A DNA stretch of 64,000 bases from Acutalibacter sp. 1XD8-36. GTDB lineage: Bacteria > Bacillota > Clostridia > Oscillospirales > Acutalibacteraceae. The notes beneath the pieces are model-generated. The model ran no database searches, was not told the origin of the DNA, and saw only the letters and a program-made list of their open reading frames with translations. Both the position numbers and the translations under genes were made by a program. The stretch is taken from contig NZ_QZDU01000004.1 in assembly GCF_009917525.1 (NCBI RefSeq), forward strand, positions 1 to 64,000, given 5' to 3'. Positions 1 to 8,870 of this stretch are shown here, piece after piece; the stretch's first letter is position 1; each line of letters starts with the position of its first letter.

Positions 1-5
1 TTTTT

Positions 6-104
6 GGCCCTTTTAGGGGCCAATTTTGGGCTGAAAGTACCCGTGGCCCATTCGTGGGCCTTTTAGGGGCCATTTTTGGCCCATTTCGGGGCCAATTTTG
101 GGCC
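6..104. repeat. GGCC-rich palindromic repeat cluster
   Basis: Short units of the form GGCC-TTTTA-GGGGCCA-TTTTGG recur about every 50 bp (6-30, 56-82, 87-104). Most units can fold on themselves because GGCC pairs with GGCC across a T-rich loop. The cluster lies just 3' of the minus-strand gene ending at 154, so it may act in termination or be an element-end repeat. It continues to the window edge, and its full extent is not visible. Confidence 0.6.
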
Positions 105-153
105 AAAAAAAGAAGCAGCCCCAGCCAAGTTCTGGCCGGGACTGCTCTGCGTG

Positions 154-2583
154 TTAGCTTTGAATCAGGAACCTGTTGGCCTGGTAGCTGCCCTCCTTGG
201 AGACCGCTGCCTCCCCGTCCAGGCTGTCCAGGTACTGCGCCCCGCCTTTGGACTTGGAAATGAAGATATGCAGCCGGGTCTGGGTGAAGCCCTGGGGACT
301 GTAGTCCGCGTAATCCTGGCTGAGTACCAGCAGGATGCCCAGCTCTTCCGCCTTGCGCTTTGCCAGTTCTACCAGCGCCTGTGCCGCCTGTGTTTTGGCC
401 TCCGGCCCTAGGCCGCTGATATATGGCCGTTCCAGGAATAGGGTCATCTGCTCGCGCTCCTGCTGGCCGGTTCCCCCAGCCTCCAGGTCCACAAAGGTCA
501 GGCTGCCGCCCCCGGCGCTGGTCCTGCGGCACTTGGTCAGCCGCAGGAATACCCGGCCCACGATACGTCCGTCCAGGCGGGCATACAGCACCTTCTTATT
601 GCTGTCAAAGGCCGAGAGCAGGCACTTTCTGTACATACCGTCCAAGTAGGACAGGCAGGTCCGCTGGGGCTGGCAGCCCAGGAGCATGGTGTCAAAGAAG
701 CCGTCATGCTCCCCGGCCTCCATGCCGCCAACCGTCACAGCAAGATTCTCCGGCCACTGGCTCTTAACCCGGCTGGGGATATTCATGTCCAGCTCCCGCC
801 GCAGGTCGCCCTCATGGTACTTCACTTCCCGCAGGCGGCCCATCAGCTCGGCCTTTACCACCCGCAGGTACGCTTCCTGGTGGGCTTCGTCCAAGCAGCG
901 CATATACGCGCTGGCAATAGCCGCGCCGTCCTGACTCAAGAATCCGGCAATACTTTCTCTGTGCTGTTCTATGAAATCAGCAGTCAGGCCCATGGTCTGG
1001 GCCAATGAGCGCCAGTCACCGTCTACCTCCATAAGACGCGCCTTGAACCCGTCCATAGTCTGAAACTGCCCCAGGGCATCCAGGCTGCGCAGGGCAAGCA
1101 GGACGTCGCTGCGGCTCTCCATGCCCGGCAGCAGGTGCCGAACGCCGTCCAAGTGGACCAGCAGCCGCGCCGTGTCCGCCGGGGACAGGCCGTCAATATG
1201 GCTGAACAGTTCCTGCCTCCACACGCTTAGCGGCTTTTGGTCCAGCAGGGCGGCGAGAGCGTCTATTGAACCGGCGGCAATATCTCTAAGCGCCTCCCGC
1301 TTGCACACTTCCTTGAACACCCGCAGCCTATAGTCCTGGCTTTCCGATTTCAAGGCGTGATAAAAGTCCAAATAAGGCTTCCGGACGCCGTACAGCGCCC
1401 GCAGCTCGGGGAATGTGTAACGCCTGCCGGGGACAAGGTGCTGGATATCCAGCTTTGCCCTGCGCATCCAGGCACAGCAGGCCAGGTCTTTGGCAGAAAG
1501 TTGGTTGAGGTTGAAGTGCTCCCGGTAGAGCTGCCCTTGCAGTAGGAAGGAGTAAGCGGGCAGGTCAAGGAACGCCCCCGGGTTCCCATCTACCAGGCGG
1601 ATGAAATGAGCCTTGCCGTTGGCCATGGCGTAGAGCAGGACGTCCTCCAGATGCTGGGGGAGGGCGGCGAGGTCCAGGTTCTTGAACTTTACGCCGGAAA
1701 TCAGATTGACATAGCCGCTGTAGCTGCAAAGGGCCTTTTCCCAATCCATATCCCCATGCAGGGCCGTGCGCCGGACCATCTGGCCCAGGGCGTTCAGAGA
1801 GCAGCCGTCGTGCTGCCAATGGTCCAGAAACCGGGCGGCGGCAGCGGGAAGCAGCTTGTCCGTCAGGCGGGCCAACAGGCGGATGTGCTCCCCCGGAGCC
1901 TCCGCAAAGCGGGCATACTCCGGCATACCCAGGTTTTCTTTAATTTGCAGGTTGTGCAGAAGCCAGGGTATCTTCCGCAGGTCCGGGCAGCGTTCCAGCA
2001 GCTCCCACACCTCGCGAAACGGCGAACTGCGGAACAGGGTGCTGCCAGGCACGTAAGGCTCCAAAAGCTGGTCCTGCTGCTGGCGGGTAAGCTTCACGGG
2101 CACATCCCGGCATTGGCGCAGGCTGTTAATGACCGTGTCGCGCTGTTTATAGGGCAGCACCATGGAGGCAAAGTTTTCCAGGTAGACCAGCCGGGCGTTG
2201 GGTTCCAGGCCGTCATATACCAGACACTCTACCAGTTCTTTCAGGCCATAGCGGGTAACAGCAACTCCGTGTTCCTGGCAGGAGGCCAGCAGGCTGTCCA
2301 AGCGGTCAAGTTGCCCCTGCTCCAGCAGCGGCAGAAGCCGCGCCAGATACCGGGCAAAGTCCTGCCTTTGAATCAGTTCCCGCTGTATGTGCGGGCCCAT
2401 GGCCGCGTCCCCGGGGAGTTCCCGCGCCACGCGGCCGCAGGCTTCCCCCAGCTGGGGAAGGCCATACTCTTTCAGCCAGTCCAGCGATAAGTGACGTTCG
2501 TTTAAGTCCAAAATGGCGGCGGCCCGCTCTTTTATCCGTTTCCCCAGGTCAGCAGGCCGGACACATTGCGCTGTCATTGTCAT
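154..2583 (-). CDS. large hypothetical protein of the mobile element (809 aa)
   Basis: I do not recognise this family. The protein is soluble, rich in helix-forming Leu/Ala/Arg, and has no signal peptide or membrane segment. The last third looks like a separate globular domain. It contains a TCLSYLDG motif followed by NKKVLYARLDGRIVGR, which loosely recalls GNAT-like folds; that resemblance is weak. I chose the ATG at 2583 because AAAGGAGG lies at good spacing before it; a TTG two codons upstream sits too close to that site. The start overlaps the end of the preceding gene by about 35 nt, so the two are probably translationally coupled. The similar size of its neighbour (707 aa) suggests they work together. 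It is the last gene of the visible minus-strand series. Confidence 0.7.
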   Translation of the reverse strand: MTMTAQCVRPADLGKRIKERAAAILDLNERHLSLDWLKEYGLPQLGEACGRVARELPGDAAMGPHIQRELIQRQDFARYLARLLPLLEQGQLDRLDSLLASCQEHGVAVTRYGLKELVECLVYDGLEPNARLVYLENFASMVLPYKQRDTVINSLRQCRDVPVKLTRQQQDQLLEPYVPGSTLFRSSPFREVWELLERCPDLRKIPWLLHNLQIKENLGMPEYARFAEAPGEHIRLLARLTDKLLPAAAARFLDHWQHDGCSLNALGQMVRRTALHGDMDWEKALCSYSGYVNLISGVKFKNLDLAALPQHLEDVLLYAMANGKAHFIRLVDGNPGAFLDLPAYSFLLQGQLYREHFNLNQLSAKDLACCAWMRRAKLDIQHLVPGRRYTFPELRALYGVRKPYLDFYHALKSESQDYRLRVFKEVCKREALRDIAAGSIDALAALLDQKPLSVWRQELFSHIDGLSPADTARLLVHLDGVRHLLPGMESRSDVLLALRSLDALGQFQTMDGFKARLMEVDGDWRSLAQTMGLTADFIEQHRESIAGFLSQDGAAIASAYMRCLDEAHQEAYLRVVKAELMGRLREVKYHEGDLRRELDMNIPSRVKSQWPENLAVTVGGMEAGEHDGFFDTMLLGCQPQRTCLSYLDGMYRKCLLSAFDSNKKVLYARLDGRIVGRVFLRLTKCRRTSAGGGSLTFVDLEAGGTGQQEREQMTLFLERPYISGLGPEAKTQAAQALVELAKRKAEELGILLVLSQDYADYSPQGFTQTRLHIFISKSKGGAQYLDSLDGEAAVSKEGSYQANRFLIQS

Positions 2584-4672
2584 GCTCAAAATCCTCCTTT
2601 AATTTTTGAATCTGCTCCTGTACATCCGGCCACTCTATGGCATTGTTTTTCAAAAGCAGGGCGTAGACAGCCAGCAGGGCGGTCAGTTCCTCATGTTCCA
2701 GCTGGCCAGCAGCCAGCCGGCTGGGAAGCCCCTCGCGGGCGATGCGGCAGGCCAGAGATTGCTTACTGTGGTAGTTGCGGTAGCTCTCCAGAAATTTGAG
2801 AACGCCCTGCCAGTTTTCCGCGCTGGTATACCTATCCCGCATAGCTTGCAGTTCTTCCCGCTTTTTCCGCTCCTCTGCCTCCTGCTTCCTGGCGGCGATT
2901 GCAGCGCGGTCAGCCTGCTGTTCTTGCTCTGTCAGATACCGTGATTTGAGTTCCCGGACAACATAATCTGGGACCTGTACCCGGCTGATTGCCAGGTCGA
3001 ATAGTTCCCGCTGTTCCGCCAGGGAGAGCAGCTCCGGCGCGAACCCGTCCCGCAGGATTTCCGACACAAGGCCGGCGTATTTTTCCGGCTCGTAGCAGAA
3101 GCAGTAGTCCTGCAGCCAGTCCAGCAGCTGCCGGTGGCCGTCTATGTCCAGAAAATCACGCTTCAGGTGCAGGGACTCCGAGCGGGAGTAATAGCTATAG
3201 TTAGGACGATATAGACTTTCCTTAAAATCCCTGTGCTCCCAGTTCCAGAAGCGCTTCAAGCCGGGCATACCGTACTCGGAGAAGAATTTCTCATAGAACC
3301 GGTATGCCTGCGCGGTGGATATGCCTTTCAGGTATCGCCGGATATTGCCCATAGCGTCCGGGCTTTTGACATTCCCCTCGCTGTCCAGGCTTTCCTGGAA
3401 GCAGGCCCATAGGTCAACGAGGCCGTTGTTCACCAGCAGGGAAAAACAGGAACTGTACGCTTCTCCGGTACAGGCGGTTTTGTAATCGCCGCCGGTGAGC
3501 TGGTCGTAGCGCGTTATCCGGGCTGTTAAGTCCTCCGGAGAAAGACCGCTGTGCAGGTCCCGCTCAAAAAGGCCCTTGTATTTGTCCTGGTCCATAGAAC
3601 CTGCCAGGGAATCCCACTTGGAGTCCAGGATGTCGAAGCCGTCCAGGGCCGGGTGCCCTATCCCCGCCAATTTTGTGAACCAGGCGAAAGTGGCAGGCTC
3701 CTGGATTCGCGCCCCCTCTTTGAGAGCGTCTGCAAGGGTCCCGCAGCCATAGCACTTGATGCGGAACCGGCTGTACTTACGAAAGAGCCATTCAAGGGCC
3801 GGGTACACTTCCTCCGGGAGAGGGACAGGCTGGCCCAGAGCCGTCTGGAACAGCCCCACCACGATTTTCTCCGTCACCAGGGAGTCAGGGCCCAGCTTGC
3901 TCTCTGGGGCCAGCGCCGCCTGCATATTCAGGCAGGCGATTTCCAGGGGCGTGTAGCCGTGGGATTCCAGCACAATATAAGGCTTGCTCCCCGGCTTGAC
4001 ATTCGAGGCGGGCAGGGCACATATGGCCCGGAACAGGGCCGTGTCCTTGCCCCGCAGGGTCTTGACGTGGGGTGCGGCATGGGCAATCAGCCAGGCGAAC
4101 AGGCGCATATTGCCTATGGCGGGCACAGTGCGTCCGCTCCCCAGCAAAACGGACAGCTGAGGGCGTAAGGCGCGCTCGGCCTGGGCGAAGTCCGGCAGGA
4201 CGCTCATGGCGAAGAGCAGTTCCTCGGTCTTGGCGCACTGTGTACCCAGTAAAATCCTCTCCCAAAGGCCGGCGTCCTTTTCGTCCTCCAGCAGATAGCG
4301 GGCGGCGGTCAGGTAGATATCGCCCCGGAACCCCTCCCGCACTTTCCGCATGAAGTCCACCCGCTGGGGGCCGACGAACATTTCATCTGTCAGCAGGTCT
4401 TTCACATAGCCAAGGGCCAGGGCAATAGCCCGCAGGTCGGGGAGGGCCATGCCAAAGCGGGATTCGTAGCGTTCCAGCAGCTCGCCCAGGTAGAGGAAGC
4501 CGTACTTGTCCTGGAGGTCGCTGGCATTGGCGGTATTATCGTAAAACAGGCAGCGCTCTTTTACAAACTCCCTCTGGGCGTGGCTGGCCCCGGCTGTTTC
4601 CAGCACAAAGGCGATAATATCATTGAGCAGGCTGGTGTTGACCTCTCCCTCATAAATTTTCAGTTGCGTCAT
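2549..4672 (-). CDS. large hypothetical protein of the mobile element (707 aa)
   Basis: Function unknown. The reading frame is open further upstream, but AAGGAGG directly before the ATG at 4672 and the overlap with the DUF3991 gene (ending at 4650) fix the start. The protein is soluble and mostly helical. Near the C-terminus (about residues 570-610) there is a charged Glu/Lys/Arg/Gln-rich stretch, likely a coiled coil, after the motif LTEQEQQADRAAIAARKQEA. Scattered Cys residues (for example CYGCG in the middle and CPAC at the C-terminus) could bind metal, but no classic finger is complete. It sits between the primase-like gene and the 809-aa gene with overlaps on both sides, so all three are probably one transcription-translation unit. 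Confidence 0.7.
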   Translation of the reverse strand: MTQLKIYEGEVNTSLLNDIIAFVLETAGASHAQREFVKERCLFYDNTANASDLQDKYGFLYLGELLERYESRFGMALPDLRAIALALGYVKDLLTDEMFVGPQRVDFMRKVREGFRGDIYLTAARYLLEDEKDAGLWERILLGTQCAKTEELLFAMSVLPDFAQAERALRPQLSVLLGSGRTVPAIGNMRLFAWLIAHAAPHVKTLRGKDTALFRAICALPASNVKPGSKPYIVLESHGYTPLEIACLNMQAALAPESKLGPDSLVTEKIVVGLFQTALGQPVPLPEEVYPALEWLFRKYSRFRIKCYGCGTLADALKEGARIQEPATFAWFTKLAGIGHPALDGFDILDSKWDSLAGSMDQDKYKGLFERDLHSGLSPEDLTARITRYDQLTGGDYKTACTGEAYSSCFSLLVNNGLVDLWACFQESLDSEGNVKSPDAMGNIRRYLKGISTAQAYRFYEKFFSEYGMPGLKRFWNWEHRDFKESLYRPNYSYYSRSESLHLKRDFLDIDGHRQLLDWLQDYCFCYEPEKYAGLVSEILRDGFAPELLSLAEQRELFDLAISRVQVPDYVVRELKSRYLTEQEQQADRAAIAARKQEAEERKKREELQAMRDRYTSAENWQGVLKFLESYRNYHSKQSLACRIAREGLPSRLAAGQLEHEELTALLAVYALLLKNNAIEWPDVQEQIQKLKEDFEHDNDSAMCPAC

Positions 4673-5573
4673 TCTGTCCTCCTTGTTGCAGCCGCAAACG
4701 CAGCCAGTCGTTATAGTCTTTCCCCTGCGGGGGCGGCAGGTCGTAGAGCGCGTACCGGCCCCGCAGACAGTCCATGATACATTCCGCAGCCCTGCGCCCT
4801 GGGGCGTCGTTGTCCAGGTGCAGGCCGATTTTCCGGATGCCTCTCTCGTCATGCAGAAACTGCCCGAGAGCGGGGGGCAGGCCGTTTCCCGATACCCCGC
4901 CCAAAGACAGCAGGTGGTCCCGCCGCCAGAATCTTCCGTCCAGCGTTTCCAGGGCGGCATAGGACAGCAGGTCGACAGCCCCCTCAAACACATGGAGCGC
5001 CGCGCTGTCCGCGGCCCGGACGCGGAACGCGAACCGCTTGTCGCTGCCCCTGGCCTCGCCCTTAAAGCTGGAGTTCACCCCTCTTAGGGCGGCATACCGG
5101 GGCTGCCCCCGGGCGTCAAAGCCTACGAACACGGCGTTGTGATAGGGCAGGCTCTCATAGAGCAGGCCAGTCCGCAGGCAGTAGTCAATTATGGCTTGGC
5201 CGATACCGCGTTTCAGCAGGTACGCGGCTGCACGTTCACTGGACGGGCTTGGGTTTGGCAAAGCTAACTTGCGCTCATGATTTCTGGGCGCAAAAAAAGA
5301 CGGCATACCTGCCGCCTTTCCATGAAGCCGCTCCATAGCTGTCGTGAACGGCAGATTCTTAACCTTGATAAGATAGTCCAGCGCCGAGCAGCCGCCAAAG
5401 CCCTGGGAGAACCAGTACCACTTGCCGTTGCTGATACGCAGGGAATCGTGCTCTTTGGTGCAGAACACCCCCGGCGAGACCCGGCGCAGGTTGTCCGGCT
5501 CGTAACGCTGTAGATAGTCCAGCAGGCCGATTCCCCGGACATCCATAATCGCATCTTTGCCGTAGTACATCAT
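4650..5573 (-). CDS. DUF3991/TOPRIM domain primase-like protein
   Basis: This is a mobile-element protein of the DnaG-like class, probably acting on element DNA during transfer or replication. The N-terminal part (about residues 12-70) matches the DUF3991 zinc-finger-like module seen in ICE and plasmid proteins, with the core VFCTKEHDSLRI and FGGCSALDYLI. The C-terminal half is a TOPRIM fold: the acidic motif HVFEGAVDLLSY (Glu198) and the LHLDNDAPG motif (Asp254, Asp256) give the usual Glu...DxD metal site. At about 307 aa it is a typical length. The first of two consecutive ATGs (5573) overlaps the stop of the upstream gene as ATGA, with no strong Shine-Dalgarno, so it likely relies on translational coupling. 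Confidence 0.8.
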   Translation of the reverse strand: MMYYGKDAIMDVRGIGLLDYLQRYEPDNLRRVSPGVFCTKEHDSLRISNGKWYWFSQGFGGCSALDYLIKVKNLPFTTAMERLHGKAAGMPSFFAPRNHERKLALPNPSPSSERAAAYLLKRGIGQAIIDYCLRTGLLYESLPYHNAVFVGFDARGQPRYAALRGVNSSFKGEARGSDKRFAFRVRAADSAALHVFEGAVDLLSYAALETLDGRFWRRDHLLSLGGVSGNGLPPALGQFLHDERGIRKIGLHLDNDAPGRRAAECIMDCLRGRYALYDLPPPQGKDYNDWLRLRLQQGGQNDATENL

Positions 5574-6553
5574 GCCGGGATGGCGGCGGGGGCGGGCTGG
5601 ATGAAGCCAGCCGCCAGCCATTGGTCGAAGTCCTTGCGGGATACCGGGACAGGCTCCTGTTCAGGCAAGTCGATAAAGCTGTACAGGATGGACTCCGCGT
5701 CGCTGCCCACAACGGCAAGCTCCCACCCGCCTTGCAGGGTGTAGCGCTTCTCTGGGACAGGCTGGAGTAACGCGGGCTTTGGAACGGCTGGGGCACGCTC
5801 TGCCTCGGCCGGCGCGGCCTGCATCCTCCGCACGGCTTTGGCAATCACGGACAGGCACATGGCGGCGGTTTCTGTCACGGCGCTGCCCAGAATCGTCAGG
5901 GTAGACGGAGTGTTGAAGTCCAGCAAGCCGTAAAAGTCCTCGCCGGTTAGATGGGGAGCAGGCTCAATCCCGCAGCGGGCCAGCAGCATATAGCCAACAC
6001 TGTTCTCCATGACAGTACTGTATGCAGCCAGCAGGCTGTCCCCATCCAGCTCTTCCAACAGGCTGCCCGGCTTGTGGGCGGCCAGGTCGTCCAGGCGGTC
6101 GTCTACCGTGTACGCGGTGGCCTTCCGGGCAGCGGCAAGCAGGGTTTCGGCAAAGCCAGAGGCGTCCTCCAGCTTGCCGAGGTAAGACTCCAGAGCCTTA
6201 CCTATCCCCTTTTGATTTTCCGGCCGGACGTGCCAGAGCGGGACCGGTCTGGACTCATCCGTTTCCCTGGTGTCGGCTATGTCGTAATAGTATACCAGCT
6301 TCTTCCCCCGGCCCTCCGGCACAGGGACGCCGTGGCAGCCTTTCTTAACAGGCCGCCCAAAAGCGTCCCATTCGCTGGATTTCATCAGGGCGGCAGCGTC
6401 CGGGCGCTGGGCATAGGCCAGCACCTGGGCCGGGAAGGGCAGCTTAAAGCTCCGGCTGGCAAAGGCCAGAAACTTCCGCCACTCCTGCACATCCAGCAGT
6501 TTTTTCATGGTCTGGCGGCTGAGGGCGCGGAGGGAGTCATAGGTCGCGGGCAT
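5570..6553 (-). CDS. ArdC-N-like mobile element protein
   Basis: About 327 aa. The N-terminal 80 residues match the module that opens ArdC-like and very large ICE helicase/methylase proteins: a helical start, then FPAQVLAYAQRPDA and a W-DAFGRPVKKGCHGVPV segment. ArdC proteins are antirestriction, ssDNA-binding factors, but here only this opening module is recognisable, so a specific function is inferred. The C-terminal part (from about residue 250) contains a separate small domain after a Pro/Ala-rich linker. Start supported by AAAGGAGG upstream of 6553. It is followed with a 4-nt overlap by the TOPRIM gene. It may be a free-standing fragment of the larger multidomain proteins found in related elements. 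Confidence 0.65.
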   Translation of the reverse strand: MPATYDSLRALSRQTMKKLLDVQEWRKFLAFASRSFKLPFPAQVLAYAQRPDAAALMKSSEWDAFGRPVKKGCHGVPVPEGRGKKLVYYYDIADTRETDESRPVPLWHVRPENQKGIGKALESYLGKLEDASGFAETLLAAARKATAYTVDDRLDDLAAHKPGSLLEELDGDSLLAAYSTVMENSVGYMLLARCGIEPAPHLTGEDFYGLLDFNTPSTLTILGSAVTETAAMCLSVIAKAVRRMQAAPAEAERAPAVPKPALLQPVPEKRYTLQGGWELAVVGSDAESILYSFIDLPEQEPVPVSRKDFDQWLAAGFIQPAPAAIPA

Positions 6554-6568
6554 AGCAGGGCCTCCTTT

Positions 6569-6997
6569 CTACATAATCTCGGATTTATACGCGGTGTAGC
6601 TGTACCCATCTTCCGGCACTTCCTCCACCCACAGCTTACAGGCGGCATCCCCGCCGAACCGCTCCCAGGCAAGCTCTTCCGCTGGCTCGGGGCCGTCTGC
6701 CATGACTACCCCGCACCTGCGGCCGATAGCGGCCCCTGTGCGCCGGGCGCAGACAGTCATGCAGAAGAAATAGGGTTTCCTGGCAGGCTCTTTCCCACCC
6801 AGCGCTTCATGGGCCCGGATAAGCAAGTCTCGTTTGGCGGCGGCAAGGCTGTCGAAGTAGTGGCCCCAGTAGTAATTGTCTCCGTCCCTGCACTCCCAGG
6901 TGGCAAACTGCTTCCCGTTGGCCTGCTCGCCCAACACGAACTCTACCTGGCCTATATGAATCGTGTCTGTAACCGTGTAGCCTGCGTTTACTCTCAT
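6569..6997 (-). CDS. hypothetical protein of the mobile element (142 aa)
   Basis: Unrecognised small soluble protein. The N-terminal half is rich in aromatic residues (WECRDGDNYYWGHYFDS), and a basic helix follows (AAAKRDLLIRAHEAL). This layout resembles the short DUF proteins commonly kept next to coupling-protein genes in Clostridia conjugative elements, but I cannot name the family. Its ATG at 6997 overlaps the stop of the coupling ATPase gene as ATGA, and AAGGAGG lies inside the end of that gene. It therefore belongs to the same transcript and is probably produced together with the ATPase. Confidence 0.65.
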   Translation of the reverse strand: MRVNAGYTVTDTIHIGQVEFVLGEQANGKQFATWECRDGDNYYWGHYFDSLAAAKRDLLIRAHEALGGKEPARKPYFFCMTVCARRTGAAIGRRCGVVMADGPEPAEELAWERFGGDAACKLWVEEVPEDGYSYTAYKSEIM

Positions 6998-8259
6998 GCA
7001 ATGGCCTCCTTCTGCTCAATCTCTTCACGTTCCGGGCAGCGGCCCCCAGCCTCCGGCAGCTCATGGTATCGCCGGTGGCTGTATAGGTCGAATTTCTTGG
7101 TGAGCCTCGCCTGCTCCCCCCGGGCGAACAGCCACGCGGAATCCAGGGGCATAGACAGCATCGTGCCGGTGCTGCGGTTGGCCTTGAGGCCCATGTACCG
7201 GGCGGTCTCCACGTCCTGCCCGCCCAGGTACAGGCAATGGTCGCAGTTGTTGATGATGGTCATAGCCGCCGCGTGGCCGTACATACTCTCCAGCTGGGAA
7301 ATGCTCTGCAAAATCACGCTGGCGGAGATATCTCGGGAACGGACAACGGACAGCATCTTGTCAAAGTCCGGGATGCGGGCGTTGGCGGCAAAATCGTCCA
7401 GGATGAAGCGTACCGGGACGTTCAGACGGTGGGCGGGATTGTGGTCCGCTTCATCGCAGAGGACGTGCAGGGCCTGGGTGTAAAACAGGTTTGCCAGCCG
7501 GTCCATGGAGCGGTCGGTATCGCTGACGCCGAGAAACACGGCGGTCTTTTCCCGGCCCAGCCGGGCAAGGCCGATTTTGTCCGGGTTGTGGAACATGGCC
7601 CTGGCCCCCGCATAGTCCAGCGGGGCCAGCTTTTCCGCCAGGAACATGAGCACGCAGGCGTTGGTACGGTCGGCCTTTTCGCCGTCCCGGCAAATAGAGT
7701 AGCGGCGCGCGGCGAAGGAGTCCGGGTCCAGGACGGCAAGCTCGTCCATCAGCTTCGAGAGCCTGCCCGTGCCAATCTCCCGGGAGAGGCGTACCACGGA
7801 GTCCATGGTGTGCTCCTCTTCCGGCAGGCTCTCCAGCACATAGCCAATGATGCTCTCCAGGTAAATCCGGGCGGAAAACTCCCAGAACGGGTCCCGGGGC
7901 GTCTCGATGGGGATAAGGGCGGCGGAGACAGCCATAATGTCCTGTTCGTTGTGGCGGTTGGTCTTGGGGTCCAGACGGATGTAGTCCAGGGGGTTGTAGC
8001 CGCTGGACGGGCCTCCGCAAAGGTCAAGGGAGAGCACCTTATAGCCATTTTGACGAAGTACGGCCTCGGTCTCGGCCCGCAGGCTGTTCTTGGTGTCAGC
8101 CACGATAAAGCTCTCGCTGCATTGCAGGATGTTGGGCAGCACGTACCCCCGGGTCTTGCCCGCTCCGCTGGGGCCGACAATCAGGTCGTTGTTGTTCAGC
8201 CCCGTGGCGTGGGAGTTATTGTCTGCGAGGCAGTCTTGGGACAGGATTCTATAGCTCAT
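6994..8259 (-). CDS. VirD4/TraG-type conjugative coupling ATPase, short form
   Basis: Type IV coupling proteins link the relaxase-DNA complex to the type IV secretion channel and use ATP. The sequence shows Walker A GPSGAGKT at residues 29-36, a Walker B-like FILDDFAANARIPDF segment, and the RSRDISASVILQSISQLE stretch followed by NNCDHCLYLGGQD, all characteristic of the TraG/VirD4 ATPase core. At 421 aa it is shorter than the usual roughly 600 aa and lacks the N-terminal membrane segments. It may dock on a separate membrane protein encoded outside the window. I chose the ATG at 8259 over a longer frame because GAGGTGG precedes it and the longer frame would overlap the clpP-like gene. No relaxase is visible nearby. 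Confidence 0.85.
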   Translation of the reverse strand: MSYRILSQDCLADNNSHATGLNNNDLIVGPSGAGKTRGYVLPNILQCSESFIVADTKNSLRAETEAVLRQNGYKVLSLDLCGGPSSGYNPLDYIRLDPKTNRHNEQDIMAVSAALIPIETPRDPFWEFSARIYLESIIGYVLESLPEEEHTMDSVVRLSREIGTGRLSKLMDELAVLDPDSFAARRYSICRDGEKADRTNACVLMFLAEKLAPLDYAGARAMFHNPDKIGLARLGREKTAVFLGVSDTDRSMDRLANLFYTQALHVLCDEADHNPAHRLNVPVRFILDDFAANARIPDFDKMLSVVRSRDISASVILQSISQLESMYGHAAAMTIINNCDHCLYLGGQDVETARYMGLKANRSTGTMLSMPLDSAWLFARGEQARLTKKFDLYSHRRYHELPEAGGRCPEREEIEQKEAIA

Positions 8260-8269
8260 GGTTTCCACC

Positions 8270-8857
8270 TCACATTTCTTCCACGATGTAGTCAGCCAGG
8301 CCGAAGCCGACAGCCTCCTGGGCGTTGAAATAGGTATCTTTTGCGGTACAGGCGAAAATCTCATCCAGAGGGCGCCCGGTGTGCTTCGCCAGAATCCCGG
8401 CTGTGATTTGCCGGGTCTCCATCAGGTTCCTGCTCAAGCTGTCGATGGTTAGGGCGCTGCCATTTATACCTGTAGTCAGCGGGTCGTGAATCATGATTTT
8501 CCCGTGGGGTAAAATCCCCCGCTCTGTGCCGCTGGCAAACAGGATAGCGGCCATGCTGGCGGCAGTACCCACGCAGACGGTGCGGACGGGGCACTTGACA
8601 GCCCGCATCACGTCATAGAGCGCCAGCCCGCTGGCAACCTCGCCGCCCGGGCTGTTGATATAGACCGTGATGGGGGCCGCAGAGTCGGACTTCTGTAAGT
8701 ATCTCAGCTGCAAAATGATGGAATAGGCCGACTCCTGGGTGATTTCGCCGACAAGTTCGATTTCCCGCTCTTTGAACAGTTCATCCTGCAAGCTGTGGGC
8801 TGTGGCGCCCTCGCTGGTTTCGGTCAGAATATTGGGCATGGTGTAAAATGGATTCAT
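8270..8857 (-). CDS. ClpP-like serine protease of the mobile element
   Basis: This 195-aa protein has the ClpP/crotonase fold. The catalytic triad is present: Ser101 in GTAASMAA, His124 in IMIHDP and Asp174 in TAKDTYF. The NSPGGEVASGLALYD oxyanion-loop segment is also present. Cellular ClpP forms a 14-mer that degrades unfolded proteins with a Clp ATPase; related phage proteins mature capsids. Here the gene stands inside a conjugative gene series, 10 bp upstream of the coupling ATPase, with AGGAGG before its start. It is more divergent than housekeeping ClpP, so I infer a role specific to the element, such as processing a transfer component. No ClpX-like partner is visible in the window. Confidence 0.85.
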   Translation of the reverse strand: MNPFYTMPNILTETSEGATAHSLQDELFKEREIELVGEITQESAYSIILQLRYLQKSDSAAPITVYINSPGGEVASGLALYDVMRAVKCPVRTVCVGTAASMAAILFASGTERGILPHGKIMIHDPLTTGINGSALTIDSLSRNLMETRQITAGILAKHTGRPLDEIFACTAKDTYFNAQEAVGFGLADYIVEEM

Positions 8858-8870
8858 AGCAAAAACCTCC

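Noticed and set aside
1606-2490. Long plus-strand frame opposite the 809-aa gene
   Set aside because: It is a mirror of a GC-rich coding frame; no ribosome-binding site and no recognisable protein.
7237-8328. 363-codon plus-strand frame opposite the coupling ATPase and clpP-like genes
   Set aside because: The opposite strand carries clear Walker motifs and a catalytic triad; this frame has only low-complexity Gly/Val/Ala content from codon mirroring.
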